A stretch of 20,524 bases of DNA from Proteobacteria bacterium ST_bin16 (GCA_002083595.1 MSXT01000016.1:1-20524); one strand, 5' to 3'. Positions 1 to 7,364 are shown, counted from the first letter of the stretch. Made by a program: numbers and translations. Notes: generated by a model from the letters alone, not told the origin.

Positions 1-15
1 ATGAGGAGTACCATC

Positions 16-474
16 ATGCGATATAAATTCTTTCGAAAGGTAGCAGCCATTGTTTTCCGCATAGCTATGCTGGGCTATGTAAATGTAAGTGTTGCCGATG
101 ATGCAGGTGCCACCATGGATCCAAATGGCACGGTTGCAACTTTTACCGGCTATGCACTGGTGACTTGCTTTGACGATGGAAACGGTCCTGCGGATAATCT
201 GACGGCAAGTGTTAAAGACACTTCGTTGCCGCATGAGAATCTACTAGTTAATTTGCAAATTATTAAAGGAAATCGCGCCATTAGTACGACCGACCCGGTT
301 TCCGGAGATGGAAGCTTTAGCCCTGAAGTCAGGGTACACGGCGGAAACGGTGTCTATCTATTGCTGGTAAATAAAACGAGTGCAGGTGCGCGATCGTTTC
401 TTGTATCGTATCATTGCATCACCGAGAGCGGTGCGCATACCGGAACGGATATCGTCGTTCAGCAATTTGAGTGA
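16..474 (+). CDS. Small secreted protein of unknown function
   Basis: I do not recognise the family. An in-frame ATG at position 1 is possible, but the ATG at 16 is preceded by AGGAG at 4-8 with a 7-base gap, so 16 is the better start (152 residues). The N-terminus is basic (MRYKFFRK) followed by a hydrophobic stretch and a likely signal-peptidase site near S-V-A, so the mature protein is probably periplasmic or secreted. The rest is rich in Gly, Thr, Val and Ser with alternating hydrophobic residues, suggesting a small beta-sandwich. It has only two cysteines (about residues 51 and 134), which could form a disulfide. It lies 58 bases before the thioredoxin-like gene, so it may be the first visible gene of that cluster; whether the unit extends upstream of the window cannot be seen. 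Reality of the gene is fairly sure, function unknown. Confidence 0.75.
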   Translation: MRYKFFRKVAAIVFRIAMLGYVNVSVADDAGATMDPNGTVATFTGYALVTCFDDGNGPADNLTASVKDTSLPHENLLVNLQIIKGNRAISTTDPVSGDGSFSPEVRVHGGNGVYLLLVNKTSAGARSFLVSYHCITESGAHTGTDIVVQQFE

Positions 475-532
475 TGACTTTCAGGAATTGATTGCTATGG
501 CGATGTGTTAAACTGGATACGTGAGTAGAACT

Positions 533-1039
533 ATGAAAAAAATCAAACAGTCGTTTTTTATTATCGCGTTACTACTGTTGTGCAGCAAAAATGCATCAGC
601 GGACCATCTTGAACAGATATCCTCGGCTTGTGATTTAAAAACACTGGATGGCAAACCGGCTTTGGCCTTGCAGGAACTGAGAGGGAAAGTGGTGTACATG
701 GATTTCTGGGCGTCCTGGTGTCCGCCCTGTGTCAAATCCTTTCCATTCTTGAATCAACTTGAGCACGATATGAAAGAGCAGGGATTACATGTGATCGGTG
801 TCAACCTTGATGAAAAGGTTAAGGATGCGGAAGAATTTCTCACCAAGCACCCGGCTCACTTTTCCATTGTCGCGGATCCAGCCAAGACATGCGCCAAGGT
901 TCTTGAGGTGATGGCGATGCCAACGTCCTATATCATTGACAAGAAGGGTAATATTCGTCATGTTCATCAAGGATTCCGGCCCGGTGAAACAGAACAATTG
1001 CGTGCTTTACTGACACAACTTGTCATGGAGAATCCCTGA
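533..1039 (+). CDS. TlpA-like periplasmic thioredoxin-fold protein
   Basis: Predicted thiol-disulfide oxidoreductase of the TlpA/ResA group acting in the periplasm. From ATG 533 it has 168 residues: a signal peptide (MKKIKQ, then a hydrophobic run, cleavage probably after A-S-A at 23), then the thioredoxin fold. The active site is W-C-P-P-C at 62-66, and the cis-proline loop is M-A-M-P-T at about 127-131. A GTG at 521 could extend the frame by four residues, but ATG-K-K-I-K is a more typical signal-peptide start. The DUF4266 lipoprotein gene starts only 13 bases after its stop, then come the outer-membrane fusion protein and ApbE, so the four are probably co-transcribed. A plausible client is the CX4C pair of the outer-membrane protein (inference). 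Family assignment is solid; the specific partner is not. Confidence 0.9.
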   Translation: MKKIKQSFFIIALLLLCSKNASADHLEQISSACDLKTLDGKPALALQELRGKVVYMDFWASWCPPCVKSFPFLNQLEHDMKEQGLHVIGVNLDEKVKDAEEFLTKHPAHFSIVADPAKTCAKVLEVMAMPTSYIIDKKGNIRHVHQGFRPGETEQLRALLTQLVMENP

Positions 1040-1052
1040 TCGGGGATTTTCA

Positions 1053-1298
1053 ATGTTCGCCCCGGCCGGTATGAAGCGGACTCGAAATATTGCCATTGCA
1101 GTTGCGTTCACCCTGTGGTTTGGTGTGACGGGGTGTGTGCATGTCGCTCCTTGGGAGCGTGGCAATTTGGCTAAACCGCAAATGGACATCGATCCCAATC
1201 CTTTGCAAACTGAAATGCAATCCCACAATTACAGCAGCCGTGAAGCGGCGCCCAGTCACAAATCGTCTGCAGGTGGCGGCGGCTGTGGATGTTATTAA
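1053..1298 (+). CDS. Small lipoprotein, DUF4266 family
   Basis: An 81-residue protein with basic residues, a hydrophobic segment and a lipobox V-T-G-C, so it is probably acylated and membrane-anchored. After the cysteine come the hallmarks of the DUF4266 family: P-W-E-R-G-N-L-A, then Pro/Met-rich spacing, H-N-Y-S-S-R-E-A-A and a Gly/Cys-rich tail G-G-G-G-C-G-C-Y. ATG 1053 has GGGGA about seven bases upstream; ATG 1071 (M-K-R-T-R-N) is an alternative that would still keep the lipobox. The family has no established biochemical role known to me. Here it sits between the thioredoxin and the DUF3570 protein, and small DUF4266 lipoproteins commonly neighbour DUF3570 genes, suggesting an accessory role in assembly or function of that outer-membrane protein (inference). 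The C-G-C tail could bind metal or be a thioredoxin client. Confidence 0.85.
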   Translation: MFAPAGMKRTRNIAIAVAFTLWFGVTGCVHVAPWERGNLAKPQMDIDPNPLQTEMQSHNYSSREAAPSHKSSAGGGGCGCY

Positions 1299-1337
1299 AC
1301 TGACTCCCGACCGGAGTTGTTTTAAAGGTAAGTAAAT

Positions 1338-4049
1338 TTGCAGCAGAATAAAAGACCCCGGTTCCAGGGCAGCAAGCAGCGATACAACCATCCTGAGTCA
1401 CATTCTGTAAAGCCAAGCAGTCACACCTTACAAGCGCTGACATCGGCGGCACTGATGTTGCCCGGCTTACTGATATCACCCGGACACGCTGCCGTAACGG
1501 ACCGGATTAACTTTCAATATAGCCGCTACCAGGAAGGCGAACGTAATCTCTATGGTGTTCCCCATAGCTATAAACCAATTTCGGCCGATGTGTTACACGG
1601 TAGCGGTATTTTCTCGTTAACCGACCGCGCCAAATTTACGTTTGGTTATACACAAGACACCTGGTCGGGCGCAACTCCGGTATCGACAACGCCGCTGGCT
1701 ACCAGTGGCGGTAATCGTCCCTATACCGTTAATGGGGTCGTGGCCGGTGCTTCGCCGCTTCTAAGGAGCAGCATACTTTTAGATCACGACCTGAATCCGA
1801 TTGGCAGAGACCCGATTACCAAGCAATCGACCGGCGTCGTCGATACCCGGTCGGTGCTGGTGATGTCATCGGCTTCTCCGGAAACACGCCGTCAAGCCAA
1901 TTTCGGTTTGAGCTACGAATGGAACGAAGCGGCGTTGAATGTAGGCGGCGGTTTTTCCCGGGAGCGTGACTATCACTCGAGTTTCGGTAGTATCGGCGGG
2001 CGGTTGGATTTCAATCAAAAGCTGACCAGCGTTAAATTCGGCGGTGGCTATACGGACAGTCAGGTCAGTGCGATTCTGGATCCTGATTCATCGCCGTATA
2101 TCACCAAAACGGCGTATGCCCAGCAAATTGTCAACCGGCGCGGCTCTGAGATTCTAAAGGGTGACCGGCAGGATTGGGTGGCGAATACCGGTCTGACGCA
2201 GGTTCTCAGCAAGAATGCATTGATCGACGCCAGTATCGGTTACACGCATAGCAACGGATTTCTGGAGAATCCTTACAAAGCCACGTCGGTTATCTTCATT
2301 GATCCGGCAGATTTGAACAAGAATGTAATTAGAGGCGATGTGCGCGCGCTGATTGAGCAGCGTCCGAACATCCGCAATCAAGTCGCCCTCAGCACGAAGT
2401 ACGTGCATTATATTAGCCCGTTTAATGCCGCGATGCATTTGGGTTACCGCTTGTCGGTCGATGACTGGGGCGTCAATACGCATACCTTCGATGCGAGCTG
2501 GGTGCAGCCGCTGGGTGGCGGATGGACGCTGACGCCGCGAATTCGCTACTATTCCCAGGATGCCGCGAGCTTTTACCGGCCCTACTTATTTTCTCAACAA
2601 AATTACATAAATCAGGCAGTCGATAGTTTCGGCCGGCAAATATGGATCGATAAAAAGGATCCTACTGTACAGTACTACGGGAGCGATCAATTTAATCTGG
2701 TCGATCAGAGTGGGAATGCGGTTGATGCGTTTTCAGTGGATGCACAGCCGAAATTAACCTTATTCGACGCCGGGAAACTGCCCACCCATTTTTCCAGCGA
2801 TCATCGTCTGGCGGGCTTTGGTTCGTTAAGCGGCGGTGTGGTATTGAGTAAAATACTCGGTAAAGGCGTCGCGCTGGAAGCGGGGTTTGAATACTATACG
2901 CGCGCCAGCTCCATGCAAATTGGCGGCGGCGGGAATAACAGTTTTGCCGATTTTGATTACTATGTGGCGAATGCGGCGATTAAGTTTGATATTGAGCCGG
3001 TTTCATCCATGCCAATCGCAACTTCAAGCGGATCCTCCGCCGCGCACACACATTCCTCCCTGCACCATCATAAGATACCGCCCGCTACGGTCATGTCTGG
3101 CCATATGCTCGATAAGCCCGGCGATTTCATGGCAGGCTATCGATTCATGTATCAATGGACGGGTGGCCATATGATGCATGGCGCGCATAAAGTGAGCGAT
3201 CAAACGATCGTCGATCAAGGTTGCGGCAATAAAGACTGCCAATTTGCGCCGCAATTCATGGATATGCGCATGCATATGGTCGATCTGATGTATGCGCCGA
3301 CCAAGTGGCTCAACGTGATGCTGATGCCCACCTTCATGGATATGGATATGAATTTACGCCAGCTGGCCGGGGCAAGGGTAGACGCTTCCGGCGCTCATGG
3401 ACATCATGGTGCGGCTGGTCATGAAAGCGGCGCTGTGGGCGATACCTATTTTTCATCGTTGATCAAGTTGTTGGATATTCCAGGTCATCGTATGCATGTG
3501 AATCTGGGGTTCAGCGCGCCAACCGGAAAAACGGATATCAAAATACGCCGTTCGTTTAACGCGGATGGCGGACTGATTCATTTCGGCATGCAGTTGGGCA
3601 GCGGCACCTGGGACTTCACGCCGAGTCTGACATATCTGGGCGAGTACAACCGCTGGTCGTGGGGTACGCAAATCAGCGGCATTAAGCGCATGGAAGACCG
3701 GAATCAATCCGGTTACCGCCTGGGCGATATGTTTCAGGCAACCGGCTGGGGCGGTCTGGACCTGACCCGATGGCTGACGGCCTCCGTGCGTGGCGTTTAT
3801 ACCTGGCAGGATGCGATACATCGCGACTTCAATCAATATAATGCGCGTATCGGCCCGATGGATTTTCCGCGTAATTACGGCGGACAATTCTGGGATATGG
3901 GGTTTGGCGTCAATGCGCAAATTCCGGGCGGCCGTTTTGCCGGAAATCGTCTCGGAATCGAATGGGTGCAGCCGATTCGCAGTGATTTTAACGGCTATCA
4001 GCTGGATCGCCAGGGTATGTTGTCCGCCACCTGGAGCTATCAGTTTTAA
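1338..4049 (+). CDS. DUF3570 outer-membrane protein fused to a second Met/His-rich beta-barrel
   Basis: A 903-residue exported protein. The only start that keeps the N-terminus is TTG 1338, with AAAGG upstream at 1324-1328 and an in-frame TAA at 1329. A long basic N-region precedes a hydrophobic segment (about 31-48) with likely cleavage near G-H-A-A. Residues about 55-556 match DUF3570: alternating amphipathic strands, ending with a strand A-A-I-K-F-D-I. D-T-W-S-G-A-T at 107-113 fits the ApbE flavinylation consensus. A His-rich linker (about 558-583, including LHHH) leads to a second barrel-like domain (about 584-903), ending in the outer-membrane C-terminal Phe (W-S-Y-Q-F). That half contains a Met/His-rich segment at 641-673, G-A-H-G-H-H-G near 685 and the protein's only cysteines, C629 and C634 (CGNKDC). 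DUF3570 proteins are usually about 400-500 residues with one barrel, so this is an apparent fusion. Metal binding or redox activity is inferred. Confidence 0.85.
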   Translation: MQQNKRPRFQGSKQRYNHPESHSVKPSSHTLQALTSAALMLPGLLISPGHAAVTDRINFQYSRYQEGERNLYGVPHSYKPISADVLHGSGIFSLTDRAKFTFGYTQDTWSGATPVSTTPLATSGGNRPYTVNGVVAGASPLLRSSILLDHDLNPIGRDPITKQSTGVVDTRSVLVMSSASPETRRQANFGLSYEWNEAALNVGGGFSRERDYHSSFGSIGGRLDFNQKLTSVKFGGGYTDSQVSAILDPDSSPYITKTAYAQQIVNRRGSEILKGDRQDWVANTGLTQVLSKNALIDASIGYTHSNGFLENPYKATSVIFIDPADLNKNVIRGDVRALIEQRPNIRNQVALSTKYVHYISPFNAAMHLGYRLSVDDWGVNTHTFDASWVQPLGGGWTLTPRIRYYSQDAASFYRPYLFSQQNYINQAVDSFGRQIWIDKKDPTVQYYGSDQFNLVDQSGNAVDAFSVDAQPKLTLFDAGKLPTHFSSDHRLAGFGSLSGGVVLSKILGKGVALEAGFEYYTRASSMQIGGGGNNSFADFDYYVANAAIKFDIEPVSSMPIATSSGSSAAHTHSSLHHHKIPPATVMSGHMLDKPGDFMAGYRFMYQWTGGHMMHGAHKVSDQTIVDQGCGNKDCQFAPQFMDMRMHMVDLMYAPTKWLNVMLMPTFMDMDMNLRQLAGARVDASGAHGHHGAAGHESGAVGDTYFSSLIKLLDIPGHRMHVNLGFSAPTGKTDIKIRRSFNADGGLIHFGMQLGSGTWDFTPSLTYLGEYNRWSWGTQISGIKRMEDRNQSGYRLGDMFQATGWGGLDLTRWLTASVRGVYTWQDAIHRDFNQYNARIGPMDFPRNYGGQFWDMGFGVNAQIPGGRFAGNRLGIEWVQPIRSDFNGYQLDRQGMLSATWSYQF

Positions 4050-4107
4050 GTTAGGATATATTCCTTTTCAAAATCCCCGGCGCGCGCAGCTTTCCGGGTG
4101 AAATCAC

Positions 4108-5022
4108 ATGGCGCATCTGAATTATTACCACTACGACTTTAAAGCAATGGGTTCTCCTTGCTCGATTCAGTTGTACGCGAGCAGTGCAAAAAAGGCGCAG
4201 CGTGCCGCCAAGATTGTCATGGATGATGTGTATCGACTGGAAGCAAAATACTCCCGCTACCGGGCGGACAGTTTTTTATCCCAAATGAATCGCGTCGCGG
4301 CTCAAGGCGGTTGCATAGAAGTGGACGATGAAACCGCCGGATTGCTTGATTATGCGGCGACTTGCCATCAGCAAAGCGATGGTTTGTTTGATATCACTTC
4401 CGGAATTTTACGCCGCGCCTGGGATTTTAAGTCGGGAGCAATACCGGAACAGGAGGCCGTTCAGTCGCTGCTGGAAAAAATTGGCTGGCATAAAATCAGC
4501 TGGCAGCGTCCGGTTCTGGCATTTACGGTTGCGGGCATGGAAATCGATTTTGGCGGCGTGGTCAAGGAATACGCCGTCGACCGCGCGGCATCGCTATGCC
4601 GGGATGGCGGAATCGATCATGGTCTCATCAATTTGGGCGGCGACATCAAAATTATCGGTCCGCACGACGATGGCAGTCCCTGGCGCGTCGCCATTCGCCA
4701 TCCGCGCATCCCCGGCGGTATATTGCACACATTGCTGCTGCACTCCGGCGCACTGGCGAGCAGCGGGGATTATGAGCGTTGCATCACGCTGAATGGCATC
4801 CGCTACGGCCATGTGCTGAATCCCAAAACCGGCTGGCCGGTTCATTACATGGCGGCAGTCAGCGTGATCGGTGATTTCTGTGTGGTTGCCGGTAGTGCGT
4901 CGACCATCGGCATGCTGAAAGAAGAAAGTGGTCCCGAATGGCTGAGTGCGTTGGGTCTGCCGCATGTGTGGGTGAATGTGCAGGGGGAATCCGGGGGATC
5001 GTTGCTGGAAGCAACGGATTGA
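4108..5022 (+). CDS. apbE: ApbE-family FAD:protein FMN transferase, divergent
   Basis: ApbE enzymes move FMN from FAD onto a Thr/Ser of a target protein. Family landmarks are present in order in the 304 residues: F-K-A-M-G-S (11-16), Y-S-R-Y-R-A-D-S-F-L-S-Q-M-N (48-61), F-D-I-T-S-G-I-L (94-101), I-D-F-G-G-V-V-K-E-Y (146-155), I-N-L-G-G-D-I (174-180), S-S-G-D-Y-E-R (218-224) and H-V-L-N-P-K-T-G-W-P (235-244). Two things are unusual. There is no signal peptide or lipobox, and an in-frame TGA at 4099-4101 blocks any upstream extension. The C-terminal metal motif, normally A-D-x-x-x-T, reads A-G-S-A-S-T (261-266), so the Mg-ligand Asp is Gly. It follows the DUF3570 gene by 58 bases, and that protein carries a candidate FMN site. 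It may be a specialised subfamily or have reduced activity. Confidence 0.87.
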   Translation: MAHLNYYHYDFKAMGSPCSIQLYASSAKKAQRAAKIVMDDVYRLEAKYSRYRADSFLSQMNRVAAQGGCIEVDDETAGLLDYAATCHQQSDGLFDITSGILRRAWDFKSGAIPEQEAVQSLLEKIGWHKISWQRPVLAFTVAGMEIDFGGVVKEYAVDRAASLCRDGGIDHGLINLGGDIKIIGPHDDGSPWRVAIRHPRIPGGILHTLLLHSGALASSGDYERCITLNGIRYGHVLNPKTGWPVHYMAAVSVIGDFCVVAGSASTIGMLKEESGPEWLSALGLPHVWVNVQGESGGSLLEATD

Positions 5023-5115
5023 TTTCACTTTTCAGATACAATGCCGCTGTGTTCATATGCTGTTGATGATGATTAAATAATGGGCACCCGACTAAACCAA
5101 ACAAGAAAGTAATTC

Positions 5116-6354
5116 ATGAAAAATTGGTATTTATTTTCATTCAGATTCATCAGTTTTGCTGCTCTGATGTTGGTTGCGCCAATGCTCAAGGCGCTACCGG
5201 ATGATTGCGCGCCTTTGACCGCTCCGGTCACTTTTTTTGAGTCGAACGGACTCGTCTGCTTGCAGAAAGTGATTGTAAAAGACGACTCCGGCGAGCAATT
5301 GTACAAAGCTGCGTTGCAATGGCTGGGTGCGGACAATCCGAACCGGTTTATATTGTTAGGCACGGAATTGGACGATGCTGCCGAGCCGGATAGCCCGATC
5401 TTCTCGTTTATCAATGGCCAGCTGACGCTGCCAAAAGTCGATGTGCCCAAGCCGAACGGCACGGAACGCTATAACGTCGGCTTGAATTGGGTGACGGATA
5501 GCGATGCGGATACGGACGATGCCGTGTCAGTGTTTGAACTGGCCACGGTTGCACTGTATGTCAATCCCAATTATGTGCCGAATGTCACGTGGAAGCCCTA
5601 TGGCATGTTGCTACCCAATGAGCGGCGGGCGGTCGATTTGCTGGCGCGGTCGATTCCGTATGCGCAGCTGGCCGATGCGATTTACGATTATGATAATGTA
5701 ACGGTGGGCTCCTGGGATCTGATTGAATCCAATGGGAAAAGCTCCGGGATGGATGGCGGTGTCTTTAGAAATCGCGAAACCAATGAGTTGGCGCTGGTGT
5801 TCCGCGGTACCGAAACTTGCGATTTTCCTTGCTCATTCAAGGAGCTGGAAGATACGGCGAGCGATGCCCTTGCGGATGCGGCCATCGGGATCGGTACCGT
5901 CAGCGATCAATTCAAGGATGCGTTCCGGTTCGCTCAAAGTGTCATCAGCCGCTATCCCGGCGCTAAAATTACCGTCGCGGGACATTCGTTAGGCGGTGGA
6001 CTGGCGCAGGCGGTTGGCGCGACACTGGGATTGGAAACATTTGCGTTCAATTCTTCGCCAGTTCCCGATCATTTCTTTGATACTTACCGGATTACGCTGC
6101 CCGCCGAAGCACTCGAAGATTTAATTTACGTGATTGCCGATGTGCACGATCCGGTTTCCAATACCGATAAGACCGGCAAAATATATCTGGATTCTCATCA
6201 TGTAACGCCGCTGATTCAATTCAATTTCAAGCTGAAGGAAATGTTATCCAGCCGTAAGGTGGATCTGCTTGATTTGCGTTTCGACCGGCATAGCATTACC
6301 GACTTGACCAATAACGCAATCAACCTTCTGAATATCTACCGGGATGGCTGGTAA
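5116..6354 (+). CDS. Secreted class-3 lipase-like alpha/beta hydrolase
   Basis: A 412-residue protein with a signal peptide (basic and hydrophobic residues 1-24, cleavage near L-K-A). Residues about 170-400 form a lipase class-3 catalytic domain: oxyanion-region segment V-F-R-G-T-E at 228-233, nucleophile elbow G-H-S-L-G-G at 289-294 (Ser291), a probable catalytic Asp in H-D-P (Asp345) and His in D-R-H-S (His392). The predicted role is hydrolysis of acylglycerols or related esters outside the cytoplasm. The N-terminal part (about 30-150) is not part of the lipase fold; it has Asp-rich, beta-like segments with two similar phrases (near 62-87 and 119-145) and could be a substrate- or surface-binding domain. 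AGAAAG lies before the ATG. The gene is separated from apbE by 93 bases and followed by a probable terminator, so it is likely a single-gene unit. The natural substrate is unknown. Confidence 0.87.
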   Translation: MKNWYLFSFRFISFAALMLVAPMLKALPDDCAPLTAPVTFFESNGLVCLQKVIVKDDSGEQLYKAALQWLGADNPNRFILLGTELDDAAEPDSPIFSFINGQLTLPKVDVPKPNGTERYNVGLNWVTDSDADTDDAVSVFELATVALYVNPNYVPNVTWKPYGMLLPNERRAVDLLARSIPYAQLADAIYDYDNVTVGSWDLIESNGKSSGMDGGVFRNRETNELALVFRGTETCDFPCSFKELEDTASDALADAAIGIGTVSDQFKDAFRFAQSVISRYPGAKITVAGHSLGGGLAQAVGATLGLETFAFNSSPVPDHFFDTYRITLPAEALEDLIYVIADVHDPVSNTDKTGKIYLDSHHVTPLIQFNFKLKEMLSSRKVDLLDLRFDRHSITDLTNNAINLLNIYRDGW

Positions 6355-6374
6355 GCCAAAACTCCCACAAATAA

Positions 6375-6404
6375 AGCCCTGTCATTCGCTACGGATGAGG
6401 GGCT
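6375..6404 (+). terminator. Probable intrinsic terminator after the lipase gene
   Basis: About 20 bases after the lipase stop an imperfect hairpin can be drawn: AGCCCT pairs with GGGGCT (one T:G pair) and TCATTCG with CGGATGA (one T:G pair), with one bulged G and a CTA loop. It is followed by TGTTTGCTTT, a moderate T-tract. Placement at the end of a single gene supports the call; no folding energy was computed. Confidence 0.55.
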
Positions 6405-6581
6405 GTTTGCTTTAACCGGTTGTTCCTCCGCAATTCTTCAATAGATTAACCCCCAGTATTCTCCAGAGTTCGTGCCGTGGCTTAGAGAAAATACCGCTAC
6501 GCTGACGGTGCCCGTTTGCAATCTTCCACAGGATTGTGTGTCTTAAGCTTATGTTCACGCTACAACTGGAGAAGAAGCGCC

Positions 6582-7364
6582 ATGACAACGAGTCGTTCGC
6601 CTGCGGTCGCAGGATTGTTTTATTCCGCCGATGCACGGCAGCTTTCGCAGGATGTAAACGATCTGCTGGCGGAAGCAAAATTCAATGATTGCAAACCCAA
6701 AGCATTGATTGTTCCGCATGCTGGCTATCTGTACTCGGGCGCGGTTGCCGCTTCGGCGTATGCCAGTTTGCGGGCCGCCGCGGCAACGATCCGGCGTGTG
6801 GTGCTGCTGGGTCCGGCGCATCGTGTTGCGGTGCATGGTTTGGCGTTACCGGGAGTGGATGTTTTTGACACCCCGTTGGGCAGCGTGAAGCTGGATGCGG
6901 GCCTGGCCGGTGCGATTGCGCATTTGCCGCAGGTGACGGTCAGCAGGGAAGCGCACGCGTTGGAGCATTCATTGGAAGTGCAGCTGCCCTTTTTGCAAAA
7001 TGTGCTGGGTGATTTTACTTTGCTGCCACTGGCGGTTGGCTGGACATCGGCGGAAGACGTGGCCGAAGTGCTGGAGCAACTGTGGGGCGGTGAAGAAACT
7101 TTGATCGTGATCAGTTCCGATCTGTCGCATTATTTACCGTATGCAACCGCGCAACGCATGGACAATGAGACCGTTCAAGCCATATTGCAGTTGCGGCAAC
7201 CGATTGCGCACGATCATGCATGTGGCAGTGTATCGATCAGCGGATTGATCATCGCAGCGCAGCAGCATCATCTGACACCGCATTTGCTGGATGTGCGGAA
7301 TTCCGGCGATACCGCGGGATCGCGCGACCGGGTGGTGGGTTATGCAGCGATTGCATTTAATTGA
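6582..7364 (+). CDS. amrB: MEMO1-like protein, AmmeMemoRadiSam system protein B
   Basis: A 260-residue cytoplasmic protein of the MEMO1 family, which resembles extradiol dioxygenase-type metalloproteins. Family motifs: P-H-A-G-Y-L-Y-S-G at 45-53, L-G-P-A-H-R at 76-81, E-H-S-L-E-V-Q-L-P-F-L at 128-138, S-S-D-L-S-H-Y at 178-184, A-C-G at 213-215 and S-G-D-T-A-G-S-R-D-R-V-V-G-Y at 241-254. His46, His80 and Cys214 correspond to the His/His/Cys metal site described for human MEMO1. ATG 6582 has GGAGAAGAAG just upstream; the frame stays open upstream but that extension does not look like the family. It is the first of four tightly spaced genes (12 bases to the AMMECR1 gene). Human MEMO1 has been linked to copper/iron and redox handling; the bacterial substrate is not established to my knowledge. 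Confidence 0.93.
   Translation: MTTSRSPAVAGLFYSADARQLSQDVNDLLAEAKFNDCKPKALIVPHAGYLYSGAVAASAYASLRAAAATIRRVVLLGPAHRVAVHGLALPGVDVFDTPLGSVKLDAGLAGAIAHLPQVTVSREAHALEHSLEVQLPFLQNVLGDFTLLPLAVGWTSAEDVAEVLEQLWGGEETLIVISSDLSHYLPYATAQRMDNETVQAILQLRQPIAHDHACGSVSISGLIIAAQQHHLTPHLLDVRNSGDTAGSRDRVVGYAAIAFN

Noticed and set aside
97..120. D-D-A-G-A-T after the signal peptide of the first protein, looking like a flavinylation motif
   Set aside because: The consensus needs Asp four positions before Gly and Ser/Thr right before Gly; here those positions are Ala and Ala, so it fails where the DUF3570 motif passes.
488..514. TTGATT...TAAACT as a promoter for the thioredoxin-like gene
   Set aside because: Spacing of 15 bases and weak hexamers; no better than chance in AT-rich sequence.
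1303..1325. ACTCC/GGAGT hairpin followed by TTGTTTT between the DUF4266 and DUF3570 genes
   Set aside because: Only five base pairs and a broken T-run, inside a likely operon; too weak to call a terminator or attenuator without folding or transcript data.
3453..3920. 155-codon minus-strand frame within the outer-membrane gene
   Set aside because: No domain, and it overlaps strands of the second barrel; a chance open frame.
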